Made by a program: the position numbers and the translations under genes. The notes under the pieces are model-generated. The model did not search any database. It saw nothing but the letters and a program-made list of their open reading frames with translations, and was not told where the DNA came from. From Rhizobium leguminosarum (GTDB taxonomy: Bacteria > Pseudomonadota > Alphaproteobacteria > Rhizobiales > Rhizobiaceae), in the NCBI RefSeq assembly GCF_001679785.1, contig NZ_CP016286.1:744001-808000 (forward strand): a DNA stretch of 64,000 nt, given 5' to 3'. Below are positions 17,688-26,469 of this stretch, one piece after another. The first letter of the stretch is position 1. Each line of letters begins with the position of its first letter.

Positions 17688-18989
17688 ATGTCGAAGAAAA
17701 ACGGAATTGAAGCTCTCTCGCGCCGCGCCTTCCTTGCGTCCGCGGCAACGGTTGGCGCCAGCGCGCTTGCCGCGCCGGCATTCGCGCAATCGGCGCTCGA
17801 TACGCTGATCAATGCGCCGCGCCGCGGCAACTGGGACGACCAGTTCGACGCCAAGGCGGCGTCGCGCACGGCGACCGCCATGGTTTCCAACACGCCGATC
17901 CTCGGGCCCCAATCGGTCGCGAGCGCCCAGCAGGCGATCATGCAGTATCAGCAGATCGCAGCAGCCGGTGGCTGGCCTGAGGTCAATCCCGGTGACCAGC
18001 GTCTGCAACTCGGCGTCAGCTCTCCCGCCGTCCAGGCGCTGCGCCAGCGCCTTGCGATCACCGGCGATCTGCCGCGCGAGGCCGGCCTGTCCAACGCCTT
18101 CGATTCCTATGTCGATGGCGCCGTCAAGCGCTTCCAGGCGCGTCACGGGCTGCCGGCCGATGGCGTTCTCGGCGAATTCACGCTGAAGGCGATGAACATC
18201 CCCGCCGATGTCCGCCTGCAGCAGCTGAACACCAATGTCGTCCGTCTGCAGACCTTCCCTGAAGATTTGGGCCGCCGTCACCTGATGGTCAACATCCCGG
18301 CCGCCTATGTGGAGGCTGTTGAAAACGGCAGTGTCGCGACGCGTCACACCGCGGTTGTCGGCCGTCTCAGCCGCCCGACGCATCTCGTCAATTCGAAGAT
18401 TTACGAGGTCATCCTCAATCCTTACTGGACGGCACCGCGCTCGATCGTCGAGAAAGACATCATGCCGCTGATGCGCAAGGATCCGACCTATCTCGAAAAG
18501 AATGCCATTCGTCTGCTCGACGGCAAGGGCAATGAAGTCGCCCCCGAGACCATCGACTGGAACGGCGAAGCGCCGAACCTGATGTTCCGTCAGGACCCCG
18601 GCAAGACCAACGCCATGGCGTCGACGAAGATCAACTTCTACAACAAGAACGGCGAGTATATGCACGACACGCCGCAGCAGGGCCTGTTCAACAAGCTCAT
18701 GCGCTTTGAATCTTCGGGCTGCGTCCGCGTTCAGAACGTGCGCGACCTGACGAACTGGCTGCTGCGCGAAACGCCCGGCTGGAACCGCCAGCAGATGGAG
18801 CAAGTGATCGCAACCGGCGTCAACACACCGATCAAACTCGCCGCGGAAGTTCCGGTCTATTTCGTCTATATCTCTGCTTGGGGCATGCCCGACGGCATCG
18901 TCCAGTTCCGCGACGACATCTATCAGATGGACGGCAATGCCGAGCTGGCGCTCGACACCACAGCTGGCATGGAACAGCCGGTCCAGTAA
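17688..18989 (+). CDS. L,D-transpeptidase with peptidoglycan-binding domain
   Basis: A periplasmic cell-wall enzyme forming 3-3 peptide crosslinks, or linking lipoprotein to peptidoglycan. The 433-residue protein starts with a twin-arginine-like signal (SRRAFLASAA, residues 11-20, cleavage after AFA). A peptidoglycan-binding helical domain lies at about 110-170 (VQALRQRLAITGDLP ... YVDGAVKRFQARHGL). The YkuD catalytic domain is at about 197-370, with H326 (MHDTPQ) and nucleophile C345 (ESSGCVRVQN). The large YcbB-like arrangement fits the LdtR-controlled enzyme of related bacteria. A strong terminator follows. Confidence 0.9.
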   Translation: MSKKNGIEALSRRAFLASAATVGASALAAPAFAQSALDTLINAPRRGNWDDQFDAKAASRTATAMVSNTPILGPQSVASAQQAIMQYQQIAAAGGWPEVNPGDQRLQLGVSSPAVQALRQRLAITGDLPREAGLSNAFDSYVDGAVKRFQARHGLPADGVLGEFTLKAMNIPADVRLQQLNTNVVRLQTFPEDLGRRHLMVNIPAAYVEAVENGSVATRHTAVVGRLSRPTHLVNSKIYEVILNPYWTAPRSIVEKDIMPLMRKDPTYLEKNAIRLLDGKGNEVAPETIDWNGEAPNLMFRQDPGKTNAMASTKINFYNKNGEYMHDTPQQGLFNKLMRFESSGCVRVQNVRDLTNWLLRETPGWNRQQMEQVIATGVNTPIKLAAEVPVYFVYISAWGMPDGIVQFRDDIYQMDGNAELALDTTAGMEQPVQ

Positions 18990-19014
18990 GCGGCGACCTC
19001 TGCATCGCAATTTG

Positions 19015-19042
19015 AAAACCGCGCTTTTTCCGGCGCGGTTTT
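19015..19042 (+). terminator. Terminator of the L,D-transpeptidase gene
   Basis: A 10-bp perfect stem (AAAACCGCGC / GCGCGGTTTT, 19015-19024 and 19033-19042) followed by further T residues. Confidence 0.85.
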
Positions 19043-19204
19043 TTTATGTGGGAAGCGGTTCTTGAGATGGCCGTCAAAGATCGGCACGGAGCGACCGCAA
19101 AAGAGCGTGAGCGCGCGCTTTGCTCAGCAAATGTCGTTCTTCGTATTGCCCTTGCCACGGCGGAAGGCTAATACCTCAGCGCATTCCAGTTGAGGAGCCC
19201 GCCC

Positions 19205-20503
19205 ATGACCAATGCTTCCACCGAATCCTTCTTCAATCGCTCGCTCGCGGACGTCGATCCGGACATTTTCGGCGCGATCGGAAAGGAACTCGGTCGCCAA
19301 CGGCACGAGATCGAACTGATCGCTTCTGAGAACATCGTCTCCCGCGCCGTGCTGGAAGCCCAGGGCTCCATCATGACCAACAAATATGCCGAGGGTTATC
19401 CCGGCAAGCGTTATTACGGCGGCTGCCAGTTCGTCGATATCGCCGAGGAACTGGCGATCGAGCGCGCCAAGAAGCTGTTCGGCGTCAATTTCGCCAACGT
19501 CCAGCCGAATTCCGGTTCGCAGATGAACCAGGCCGTGTTCCTGGCGCTGCTGCAGCCCGGCGATACCTTCATGGGGCTCGACCTGAACTCGGGCGGCCAC
19601 CTCACGCATGGTTCGCCGGTCAACATGTCCGGCAAGTGGTTCAACGTCGTCTCCTACGGCGTGCGCGAAGGCGACAACCTGCTCGACATGGATGAAGTCG
19701 CCCGCAAGGCCGAGGAAACCAAGCCGAAGCTCATCATCGCCGGCGGCACTGCCTATTCCCGTATCTGGGACTGGAAGCGCTTCCGCGAGATCGCCGACAG
19801 CGTCGGCGCCTATCTGATGGTCGACATGGCCCACATCGCCGGCCTTGTCGCCGGTGGCGTTCATCCGTCGCCATTCCCGCATTGCCATGTCGCGACGACG
19901 ACGACCCACAAGTCGTTGCGCGGCCCGCGCGGCGGCGTCATCCTCACCAATGACGAGGATCTGGCGAAGAAGTTCAATTCGGCTGTCTTCCCCGGTCTGC
20001 AGGGCGGCCCGCTGATGCACATCATCGCCGCCAAGGCTGTGGCCTTCGGCGAGGCGCTGCAGCCGGAATTCAAGGATTATGCCGCCCAGGTGGTCAAGAA
20101 CGCCAAGGCGCTTGCCGAAACGCTGATATCGGGCGGCCTCGACGTCGTCTCCGGCGGTACCGACAACCACCTGATGCTGGTCGACCTGCGCAAGAAGAAT
20201 GCCACCGGTAAGCGCGCCGAGGCAGCGCTTGGCCGCGCCTATGTCACCTGCAACAAGAACGGCATTCCCTTCGATCCGGAAAAGCCCTTCGTCACCTCGG
20301 GTGTGCGCCTCGGCGCTCCTGCCGGCACGACCCGCGGCTTCAAGGAAGCGGAATTCCGCGAGATCGGCAATCTGATCGTCGAAGTTCTCGACGGCCTGAA
20401 GGTCGCCAATTCCGATGAAGGCAACGCCGCCGTCGAAGCCGCCGTACGCGGCAAGGTGGTCAGCCTCACCGACCGCTTCCCCATGTACGGCTACATGGGA
20501 TAA
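19205..20503 (+). CDS. glyA: Serine hydroxymethyltransferase
   Basis: A PLP enzyme that converts serine and tetrahydrofolate to glycine and 5,10-methylene-THF. The 432-residue length is standard. The Schiff-base lysine is K236 in [14 protein letters not shown]; the substrate-loop motif YYGGCQFVD is at about 70-78. The start at 19205 is chosen because [10 protein letters not shown] is the usual N-terminus, with GAGGAG upstream. First gene of a run with nrdR, ribD and ribE (spacings 9 bp, 3 bp and a one-base overlap), so one-carbon supply and riboflavin genes are probably cotranscribed. Confidence 0.96.
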   Translation: MTNASTESFFNRSLADVDPDIFGAIGKELGRQRHEIELIASENIVSRAVLEAQGSIMTNKYAEGYPGKRYYGGCQFVDIAEELAIERAKKLFGVNFANVQPNSGSQMNQAVFLALLQPGDTFMGLDLNSGGHLTHGSPVNMSGKWFNVVSYGVREGDNLLDMDEVARKAEETKPKLIIAGGTAYSRIWDWKRFREIADSVGAYLMVDMAHIAGLVAGGVHPSPFPHCHVATTTTHKSLRGPRGGVILTNDEDLAKKFNSAVFPGLQGGPLMHIIAAKAVAFGEALQPEFKDYAAQVVKNAKALAETLISGGLDVVSGGTDNHLMLVDLRKKNATGKRAEAALGRAYVTCNKNGIPFDPEKPFVTSGVRLGAPAGTTRGFKEAEFREIGNLIVEVLDGLKVANSDEGNAAVEAAVRGKVVSLTDRFPMYGYMG

Positions 20504-20512
20504 GGAGTAGGG

Positions 20513-20989
20513 ATGCGCTGCCCCTATTGCGGTTCGGAAGATACTCAGGTCAAGGATTCGCGCCCGGCGGAGGACAACACGTCCATCCGCCGGCGGCGCA
20601 TCTGCCCGGATTGCGGCGGCCGCTTCACCACGTTCGAGCGTGTGCAGCTGCGCGAGCTGATGGTCATCAAGAAGACCGGCCGCAAGGTGCCCTTCGACCG
20701 CGACAAGCTGGTGCGCTCCTTCGAAGTGGCCCTGCGCAAACGCCCGGTCGAGCGGGACCGCATCGAACGCGCCGTCTCCGGCATCGTCCGGCGTCTTGAA
20801 AGCTCCGGCGAGACCGAAATCTCCTCCGAACAGATCGGCCTGCAGGTGCTGGAAGCCATGAAGAGCCTCGATGATGTCGGCTTCGTGCGCTACGCCTCGG
20901 TCTATCGGGATTTCTCGCTTGCCGAGGATTTCGAGAAGGTCATTTCCGAAATCAACGCCAAGATTGGCCGCGACCCGCTGGACAGGTGA
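20513..20989 (+). CDS. nrdR: Transcriptional repressor NrdR
   Basis: A 158-residue nucleotide-sensing repressor of ribonucleotide reductase genes. The zinc ribbon uses C3, C6, C31 and C34 (MRCPYCGS ... CPDCGGRF), followed by an ATP-cone domain from about residue 45. It sits between glyA and ribD, its usual place in alphaproteobacteria. No NrdR target gene lies in this window. Three bases separate it from ribD. Confidence 0.95.
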   Translation: MRCPYCGSEDTQVKDSRPAEDNTSIRRRRICPDCGGRFTTFERVQLRELMVIKKTGRKVPFDRDKLVRSFEVALRKRPVERDRIERAVSGIVRRLESSGETEISSEQIGLQVLEAMKSLDDVGFVRYASVYRDFSLAEDFEKVISEINAKIGRDPLDR

Positions 20990-20992
20990 GCC

Positions 20993-22300
20993 ATGAGCAT
21001 CACGCCGCATGACGAACGTTTCATGGCGGCTGCGATCCGCCTGTCGCGCTGGCATCTCGGCCGCACCGCCACCAACCCCTCCGTCGGCTGCCTGATCGTC
21101 AGGGATGGCGTCATCGTCGGCCGTGCGGTGACGGCGCTCAGTGGCCGCCCGCATGCCGAGACGCAGGCGCTCGCTGAAGCCGGCGCGCTCGCCCGCGGCG
21201 CAACCGCCTATGTGACGCTCGAACCCTGCTCGCATCACGGCAGGACGCCGCCCTGTTCCGAGGCGCTGATCGCCTGTGGCGTCGCCCGCGTCGTCATCAG
21301 CGTCACCGATCCCGATCCGCGTGTCTCCGGCCGCGGCATCGCCATGCTGCGCGAATCCGGCATAGAAGTGGATGCCGGCGCGCTGGAGGCCGAGGGCCGG
21401 CACTCGCTTGCCGCCTATCTCACCCGCCAGACGAAGAACCGCCCCTATGTGACTCTCAAGCTTGCCGTTTCCGCCGATGGCATGATCGGTCGCGAGGGGG
21501 CAGGGCAGGTGGCGATAACCGGCCCGGAGGCCCGCGCCCAGGTGCAGGCGCTGCGCGCCGAAACCGATGCGATCCTGGTCGGCATCGGCACCGCGATTAC
21601 GGATGATCCGCTGCTGACGGTACGGACGCCAGGTCTTGAACCGCAATTGCCGATCCGCATCGTGCTCGATCCGTCTCTCGCATTGCCGCTGACCAGCAAG
21701 CTCGTCGAGACGGCGCGGGAAGTGCCGGTCATCGTGGTGGCGAGCGAGGAAGTATGGCCGTTGTCGGCTGATGCGGAGGGGTTACCCCCCTCTGCCCTGC
21801 CGGGCATCTCCCCCACAGGGGGGGAGATCGGCAAGAGGCGCGATCCGAATTCCCCAGTTTCCGATGGTGATGATTTCGCCTTGAGGCAAGACGTAGGGCA
21901 AGGGGCTAACCCCGATCCGATCTCCCCCCTTGTGGGGGAGATGCCCGGCAGGGCAGAGGGGGGTGCCTCACCCACAGACATGGACTCCCGCCGCGCAGCC
22001 CTCGAAGCCGCCGGCGTCGAGGTGCTCTACTGCAATCCCTATCATCCGGAAGTCCTGTTGCCGGCACTCGCGACGCGCGGTATTTCCTCGCTCCTGGTCG
22101 AGGGTGGCGCAAAGACGGCGCGGCTTTTCCTCGAGGCTGGCCTCGTCGACCGCATCCAGCTTTATCAGGCGCCTGTCGTCATCGGCGAGCGCGGTATTGA
22201 ATCCCCGCTTGATGCAACCGACATACCATCGGGTTTTGCCCATACGGGCACGCTGATGTTCGGCGAAGATCGCCTGGACGAATACGAAAGAGGGCTTTGA
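20993..22300 (+). CDS. ribD: Bifunctional riboflavin deaminase / reductase RibD with an in-frame repeat insertion
   Basis: Catalyses the second and third steps of riboflavin synthesis: deamination of the pyrimidine, then reduction of the ribosyl side chain. The deaminase domain has the zinc motif H54-A-E56 and PCSHHGRTPPC (C79, C88). The reductase domain runs from about 145 to the end. At 435 residues it is some 65 longer than usual. The excess, about residues 260-328, is encoded by a near-perfect palindromic repeat (21777-21967) and is Pro/Gly-rich. The frame is kept, and conserved reductase sequence resumes with RRAALEAAGVEVLYC. The stop overlaps the ribE start (TGATG). Confidence 0.93.
   Translation: MSITPHDERFMAAAIRLSRWHLGRTATNPSVGCLIVRDGVIVGRAVTALSGRPHAETQALAEAGALARGATAYVTLEPCSHHGRTPPCSEALIACGVARVVISVTDPDPRVSGRGIAMLRESGIEVDAGALEAEGRHSLAAYLTRQTKNRPYVTLKLAVSADGMIGREGAGQVAITGPEARAQVQALRAETDAILVGIGTAITDDPLLTVRTPGLEPQLPIRIVLDPSLALPLTSKLVETAREVPVIVVASEEVWPLSADAEGLPPSALPGISPTGGEIGKRRDPNSPVSDGDDFALRQDVGQGANPDPISPLVGEMPGRAEGGASPTDMDSRRAALEAAGVEVLYCNPYHPEVLLPALATRGISSLLVEGGAKTARLFLEAGLVDRIQLYQAPVVIGERGIESPLDATDIPSGFAHTGTLMFGEDRLDEYERGL
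21777..21967. repeat. Palindromic repeat inserted in frame within ribD
   Basis: The left arm (from about 21785, CCCCCCTCTGCCCTGCCGGG and on to GGGGAGATCGG) is the near-exact reverse complement of the right arm (from CCGATCTCCCCC at about 21916 to 21963), some 45-50 bp each. About 85 bp separate the arms. Both arms are open in the ribD frame. The sequence is of a kind I recall as an abundant intergenic repeat in rhizobia, but that is from memory. Confidence 0.88.
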
Positions 22301-22911
22301 TGTTCACCGGAATAGTCACCGATATCGGTACGATCGAATCCGTTTCGCCGCTGAAGGAGGGCATCAAGCTCCGCGTTGCGACGAGTTACGACCCGGCGAC
22401 CATCGATATGGGCGCATCCATCTCTCACTCCGGCATCTGCCTCACCGTCACCGGCCTGCCGCAGGAAGGCAGCAACGGTCGCTGGTTCGAGGTCGAGGCC
22501 TGGGAAGAGGCGCTGCGGCTGACGACGATCGGCGCCTGGCAGGAGGGCAGCCGCATCAATCTCGAACGGTCGCTGAAGATCGGTGATGAACTCGGCGGCC
22601 ACATCGTTTCCGGCCATGTCGACGGCAAGGCGGAAATCCTCTCGGTGACGGCAGAGGGCGACGCCACACGCTACCGCCTGCGCGCGCCGGAACATCTGGC
22701 GAAATTCGTCGCCCCCAAGGGTTCGATCGCACTCGACGGCACCTCGCTGACGGTCAATGCGGTCGACGGCACGGATTTCGACGTGCTGCTCATCCGCCAC
22801 ACGCTCGAGGTCACCACCTGGGGCGATCGCAAGGCCGGCGATTTCGTCAATTTCGAAGTCGACACCATGGCGCGTTACGCCGCCCGGCTGGCGGAATTCC
22901 CGAGCACCTGA
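22300..22911 (+). CDS. ribE: Riboflavin synthase alpha chain
   Basis: Dismutates two 6,7-dimethyl-8-ribityllumazine molecules to riboflavin. The 203-residue protein has two lumazine-binding barrels, the first starting MFTGIVTDIG and the second near residue 97 (FSGHVDGKAEI is written GHIVSGHVDGKAEI here). The start ATG shares one base with the ribD stop. In many Rhizobiales ribH and nusB follow directly; here the next plus-strand gene, ribH, is 9 kb away beyond a minus-strand polysaccharide block. Confidence 0.94.
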   Translation: MFTGIVTDIGTIESVSPLKEGIKLRVATSYDPATIDMGASISHSGICLTVTGLPQEGSNGRWFEVEAWEEALRLTTIGAWQEGSRINLERSLKIGDELGGHIVSGHVDGKAEILSVTAEGDATRYRLRAPEHLAKFVAPKGSIALDGTSLTVNAVDGTDFDVLLIRHTLEVTTWGDRKAGDFVNFEVDTMARYAARLAEFPST

Positions 22912-23033
22912 ATCAAAAACCTGTAACGGTTTCCAGTGTCACACCACGACTGGCATGCAGGGCGCTGAACAACGTCAGGCGCTCGTCGACGCATCCAACT
23001 GCACGGTCTGCGACGCGGCGCCGGCCCGATAGC

Positions 23034-23903
23034 TCACCAATTCGGGGACAGCTTCGTCAGATACTGGCCGTAGGCGCTCTTGCCGAGCTTCTCCGCGAGC
23101 TTGGCGAGGTCGTTCTGCGAGATGTAACCCATGCGCCAGGCGACTTCCTCGGGGCAGGCGATCTTGAAGCCCTGGCGTTTCTCCAGGGTGCTGACAAAAC
23201 CCGCGGCATCGTGCAGGCTGTCCGGCGTGCCGGTGTCGAGCCAGGCATAGCCCCGGCCCATCAACTCCACGAAAAGCTGGCCGCGCTCAAGATAGGTGCG
23301 GTTGACATCGGTAATTTCCAATTCACCGCGCGGTGACGGCTTCAGGTTGGCGGCGATATCGACCACCTGCTGGTCGTAGAAATAGAGGCCGGTCACCGCC
23401 CAGTTCGATTTTGGCTCCTTCGGTTTCTCCTCGATCGACAGCGCATTCATCTTTTCGTCAAAGCCGACAACGCCATAGCGTTCCGGATCGGTGACGTGAT
23501 AGGCGAACACCGTGGCACCTTCCCGCCGACTCGTGCCGGATTTCATGATTTCCGGCAGTCCGTGCCCGTAGAAAATGTTGTCGCCGAGAACGAGCGCCGA
23601 GCTGTCGCCGTGCAGGAAGTCGGCGCCGATGATGAAGGCCTGGGCGAGGCCGTCCGGGCTCGGCTGTACGGCATAGGTCAGTGAAATTCCCCATTGCGAG
23701 CCGTCGCCGAGAAGGCGCTTGAAGGCTTCGACGTCGTGAGGCGTGGTGATGATCAGCAACTCCCTGATGCCTGCGAGCATGAGCGTCGTCAGCGGATAGT
23801 AGATCATCGGCTTGTCGTAGACCGGCATCAACTGTTTCGAGACGGCCTGCGTGATCGGATGCAGACGCGTGCCCGTGCCGCCGGCGAGAATAATCCCCTT
23901 CAT
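23034..23903 (-). CDS. rfbA: Glucose-1-phosphate thymidylyltransferase
   Basis: Makes dTDP-glucose, the first step of dTDP-L-rhamnose synthesis. The 289-residue protein has the nucleotidyltransferase signature [13 protein letters not shown], the [16 protein letters not shown] motif and the GDNIFYG metal-binding loop. The start at 23903 (MKGIILAGG) is chosen because AAGGAG lies 7 bp upstream; the ATG two codons earlier sits right at that Shine-Dalgarno. Last gene of the rfbC-B-D-A run on the minus strand, 10 bp after rfbD. Confidence 0.95.
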   Translation of the reverse strand: MKGIILAGGTGTRLHPITQAVSKQLMPVYDKPMIYYPLTTLMLAGIRELLIITTPHDVEAFKRLLGDGSQWGISLTYAVQPSPDGLAQAFIIGADFLHGDSSALVLGDNIFYGHGLPEIMKSGTSRREGATVFAYHVTDPERYGVVGFDEKMNALSIEEKPKEPKSNWAVTGLYFYDQQVVDIAANLKPSPRGELEITDVNRTYLERGQLFVELMGRGYAWLDTGTPDSLHDAAGFVSTLEKRQGFKIACPEEVAWRMGYISQNDLAKLAEKLGKSAYGQYLTKLSPNW

Positions 23904-23913
23904 GCCCATCTCC

Positions 23914-24801
23914 TTAAAGACCCTTATTCAAAAGGTCCTGCATGACAATCGTCATGGACTGCTTCCACTCCGGGAGCCGGATTCCATATGTTCTGGCGAG
24001 CTTGTCACCGTTGAGACGTGAATTGGCGGGACGCTTCGCCGGTGTCGGATAGTCCGCCGTCGGGATGCGCTCGACGCCGACGTTTCTACCGCCGGATTTA
24101 GAAAGCTCCGTGAATATCTCTTCGGCGAAGTCCGCCCAGCTTGCTTCGCCGCTGCCGGTCAGGTGAAAAGTGCCGCGGAGCGATGGCTCAGGGTCCGTTA
24201 CGATACGGGATGCGATCGCAAGAATCGCGTCGGCGATGTCGAGTGCCGAGGTCGGGCATCCTGTCTGATCGGCGACAACGCGAAGATGATCGCGCGTCTC
24301 GGAAAGCCGCAGCATCGTTTTCAGGAAATTGGCGCCAAAGGGCGAATAGACCCAGGCGGTGCGCAAGATGACATGGTTCGGGTTCACCGCCGCGACGGCC
24401 TTCTCGCCCGCGAGCTTCGAACGCCCATAGACGGAGTTCGGCGCCGTCGCATCCTCTTCGGAATACGCGGAGGCCTTGTCGCCGCTGAAGACGTAGTCGG
24501 TCGAAATGTGGATGACCGGGGCCCCGATCCGCGCCGAAGCCTCGGCAACCGCCCCGGCGCCTGCTGCGTTGACGGAAAAAGCAAGCTCGGGTTCGCTCTC
24601 GGCCTTGTCGACCGCCGTATAGGCGGCGGCGGAGACGATCACATCCGGCCGCAGAGCCGAGAAGGCGGCTGCGATGCTTGCAGGATCCGCGAGGTCCATT
24701 TCCGGGCGCCCGACCGCACTGATTTCGACGCCCATTTCGGCGCCGCGTCTGAGCAGCGACTGAACGACCTGGCCCTGTTTGCCGGTGACGGCAATGCGCA
24801 T
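23914..24801 (-). CDS. rfbD: dTDP-4-dehydrorhamnose reductase
   Basis: Final step of dTDP-L-rhamnose synthesis: NADPH-dependent reduction of the 4-keto sugar. The 295-residue SDR protein starts with the nucleotide-binding segment [10 protein letters not shown], has STDYVFSG, and the catalytic Y-x3-K as YGRSKLAGE. Three bases separate it from the rfbB stop and 10 bp from rfbA, so it lies in one operon with them. Confidence 0.94.
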   Translation of the reverse strand: MRIAVTGKQGQVVQSLLRRGAEMGVEISAVGRPEMDLADPASIAAAFSALRPDVIVSAAAYTAVDKAESEPELAFSVNAAGAGAVAEASARIGAPVIHISTDYVFSGDKASAYSEEDATAPNSVYGRSKLAGEKAVAAVNPNHVILRTAWVYSPFGANFLKTMLRLSETRDHLRVVADQTGCPTSALDIADAILAIASRIVTDPEPSLRGTFHLTGSGEASWADFAEEIFTELSKSGGRNVGVERIPTADYPTPAKRPANSRLNGDKLARTYGIRLPEWKQSMTIVMQDLLNKGL

Positions 24802-24804
24802 CGC

Positions 24805-25860
24805 TTATCGTCCCTTGAAAACGCCGAGGCGTTCGCCGGAGTAGACGTTTTTGCGCAGCGGCCTCCACCACCATTCGTTTTCCAAATACCAGTGCACGGT
24901 CTTCTCGATGCCGGTTTCGAAGGTCTCTTGCGCCTTCCAGCCGAGTTCGCTTTCGAGTTTGGAGGCGTCGATCGCATAGCGTGCGTCGTGTCCGGGGCGG
25001 TCCGTGACGTTGGTGATCAGACGTGCATGCGCTCCCTTGTCACTGTAGACGCCGTCGAGAATAGCGCAGATGCGATGAACGACATCGATGTTCCTGCGCT
25101 CATTGCGGCCGCCCACATTGTATTTTTCGCCGGGGCGCCCTCTGGATGCGATCGTGAAGAGCGCGCGGGCGTGGTCTTCGACATAGAGCCAGTCGCGGAC
25201 ATTCGCGCCATTGCCGTAAACCGGAAGAGGCTTGCCCTCCAGTGCGTTCAGGATCATTAGCGGAATGAGCTTTTCGGGGAAATGGAACGGGCCGTAGTTG
25301 TTGGAGCAATTGGAGACGACGACGGGCAGGCCGTAGGTTCGGTGCCAGGCGATCGCCAGATGGTCGCTGGCGGCCTTGGAGGCAGAGTAGGGCGAGGACG
25401 GGTCGTAAGGCGTCGTCTCCTCGAAGAGGCCCTCGTCGCCGAGCGAGCCGTAGACCTCGTCCGTCGAGACATGCAGAAAGCGGAAGGCACTCTTGCGGCG
25501 AGCGTCAAGCTCATCCCAATAGTGCCGTGCGGCATCCAGCAGGCTGAATGTGCCGACGATGTTGGTCTGAATGAAATCGTCCGCGCCCGAGATCGAGCGG
25601 TCGACATGGCTCTCTGCTGCGAGATGCATGACGATATCAGGGCGGAAGGACGCGAATGCTTCCTGCATCCTGGCGCGGTCGCAGATGTCGGCTTGCAGGA
25701 ATTGATAGTTCGGCGCCGATTCGACGGATTTCAGCGATGCCAGATTGCCGGCATAGGTCAGTGCGTCGACATTCAACACCTCGGCGCCGATCTCGCTGAC
25801 GAGATGGCGCACCAATGCCGATCCGATGAAGCCCGCTCCGCCCGTGACCAGTATGCGCAT
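24805..25860 (-). CDS. rfbB: dTDP-glucose 4,6-dehydratase
   Basis: Second step of dTDP-L-rhamnose synthesis, an NAD-dependent extended SDR. The 351-residue protein has [13 protein letters not shown] at the N-terminus, the [12 protein letters not shown] motif, STDEVYG, and the catalytic YSASKAASD. Eighteen bp after rfbC and 3 bp before rfbD. Confidence 0.95.
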   Translation of the reverse strand: MRILVTGGAGFIGSALVRHLVSEIGAEVLNVDALTYAGNLASLKSVESAPNYQFLQADICDRARMQEAFASFRPDIVMHLAAESHVDRSISGADDFIQTNIVGTFSLLDAARHYWDELDARRKSAFRFLHVSTDEVYGSLGDEGLFEETTPYDPSSPYSASKAASDHLAIAWHRTYGLPVVVSNCSNNYGPFHFPEKLIPLMILNALEGKPLPVYGNGANVRDWLYVEDHARALFTIASRGRPGEKYNVGGRNERRNIDVVHRICAILDGVYSDKGAHARLITNVTDRPGHDARYAIDASKLESELGWKAQETFETGIEKTVHWYLENEWWWRPLRKNVYSGERLGVFKGR

Positions 25861-25878
25861 CTTCGATCAATCCCTGGG

Positions 25879-26445
25879 TTACTGTGCTGAGCAGGAAAAA
25901 TGGCCCGGCAGATCGGCGAGCCGCGGCAGCGTCTTGTCTTTTTCGGACAAAACCATGTCTCTCTCATCGAAGGGCCAGCGGATGCCGATCGCCGGATCGT
26001 TCCACGCGATACCCCGATCATGCTGCGGGCTGTAGGGTGCAGTTACCTTGTAGCTGATGACGCTGTTCGGCTCGAGCGTTGCGAATCCGTGTGCGAAACC
26101 GGCCGGCACCCAGAGCTGCATGCCGTTTTCCGGCGAGAGCTCCTGAGAGAGCCATTTGCCGAAGCTCGGCGATCCCTCGCGGATATCGACGACGATATCC
26201 ATGATCCGGCCGGCAAGACAGCGCACCAGCTTGCCCTGTGCGAAAGGCGGTATCTGGAAATGCAGCCCCCGGACGGTGCCGGCCTGCGCCGAAAGCGATT
26301 CATTGTCCTGGATGAACGTGACGTCGGCCACATTTTCCCGGAACCAGGCATCCTTGTATACCTCGGAGAAGTAGCCACGGTGATCGCCGAAGCGTGGCGG
26401 CGTGATCGCAACGATGCCCTCGATGGCCGTGGTCTCAATCCGCAT
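25879..26445 (-). CDS. rfbC: dTDP-4-dehydrorhamnose 3,5-epimerase
   Basis: Third step of dTDP-L-rhamnose synthesis. The 188-residue cupin-fold protein has QDNESLSAQAGTVRGLHFQ (catalytic His in RGLHFQ), VDIREGSPSFG and VPAGFAHGFATL, all family signatures. It is the first of the four rhamnose genes, 24 bp after the unassigned glycosyltransferase-like gene, which is therefore probably in the same transcript. Confidence 0.94.
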   Translation of the reverse strand: MRIETTAIEGIVAITPPRFGDHRGYFSEVYKDAWFRENVADVTFIQDNESLSAQAGTVRGLHFQIPPFAQGKLVRCLAGRIMDIVVDIREGSPSFGKWLSQELSPENGMQLWVPAGFAHGFATLEPNSVISYKVTAPYSPQHDRGIAWNDPAIGIRWPFDERDMVLSEKDKTLPRLADLPGHFSCSAQ

Positions 26446-26469
26446 GACGTACCTTTTCTGCGGCCTTCA

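Noticed and set aside
19124..21646. An 840-codon minus-strand open frame
   Set aside because: It is the antisense of glyA, nrdR and ribD; composition is His/Arg/Gly-rich as expected of a shadow.
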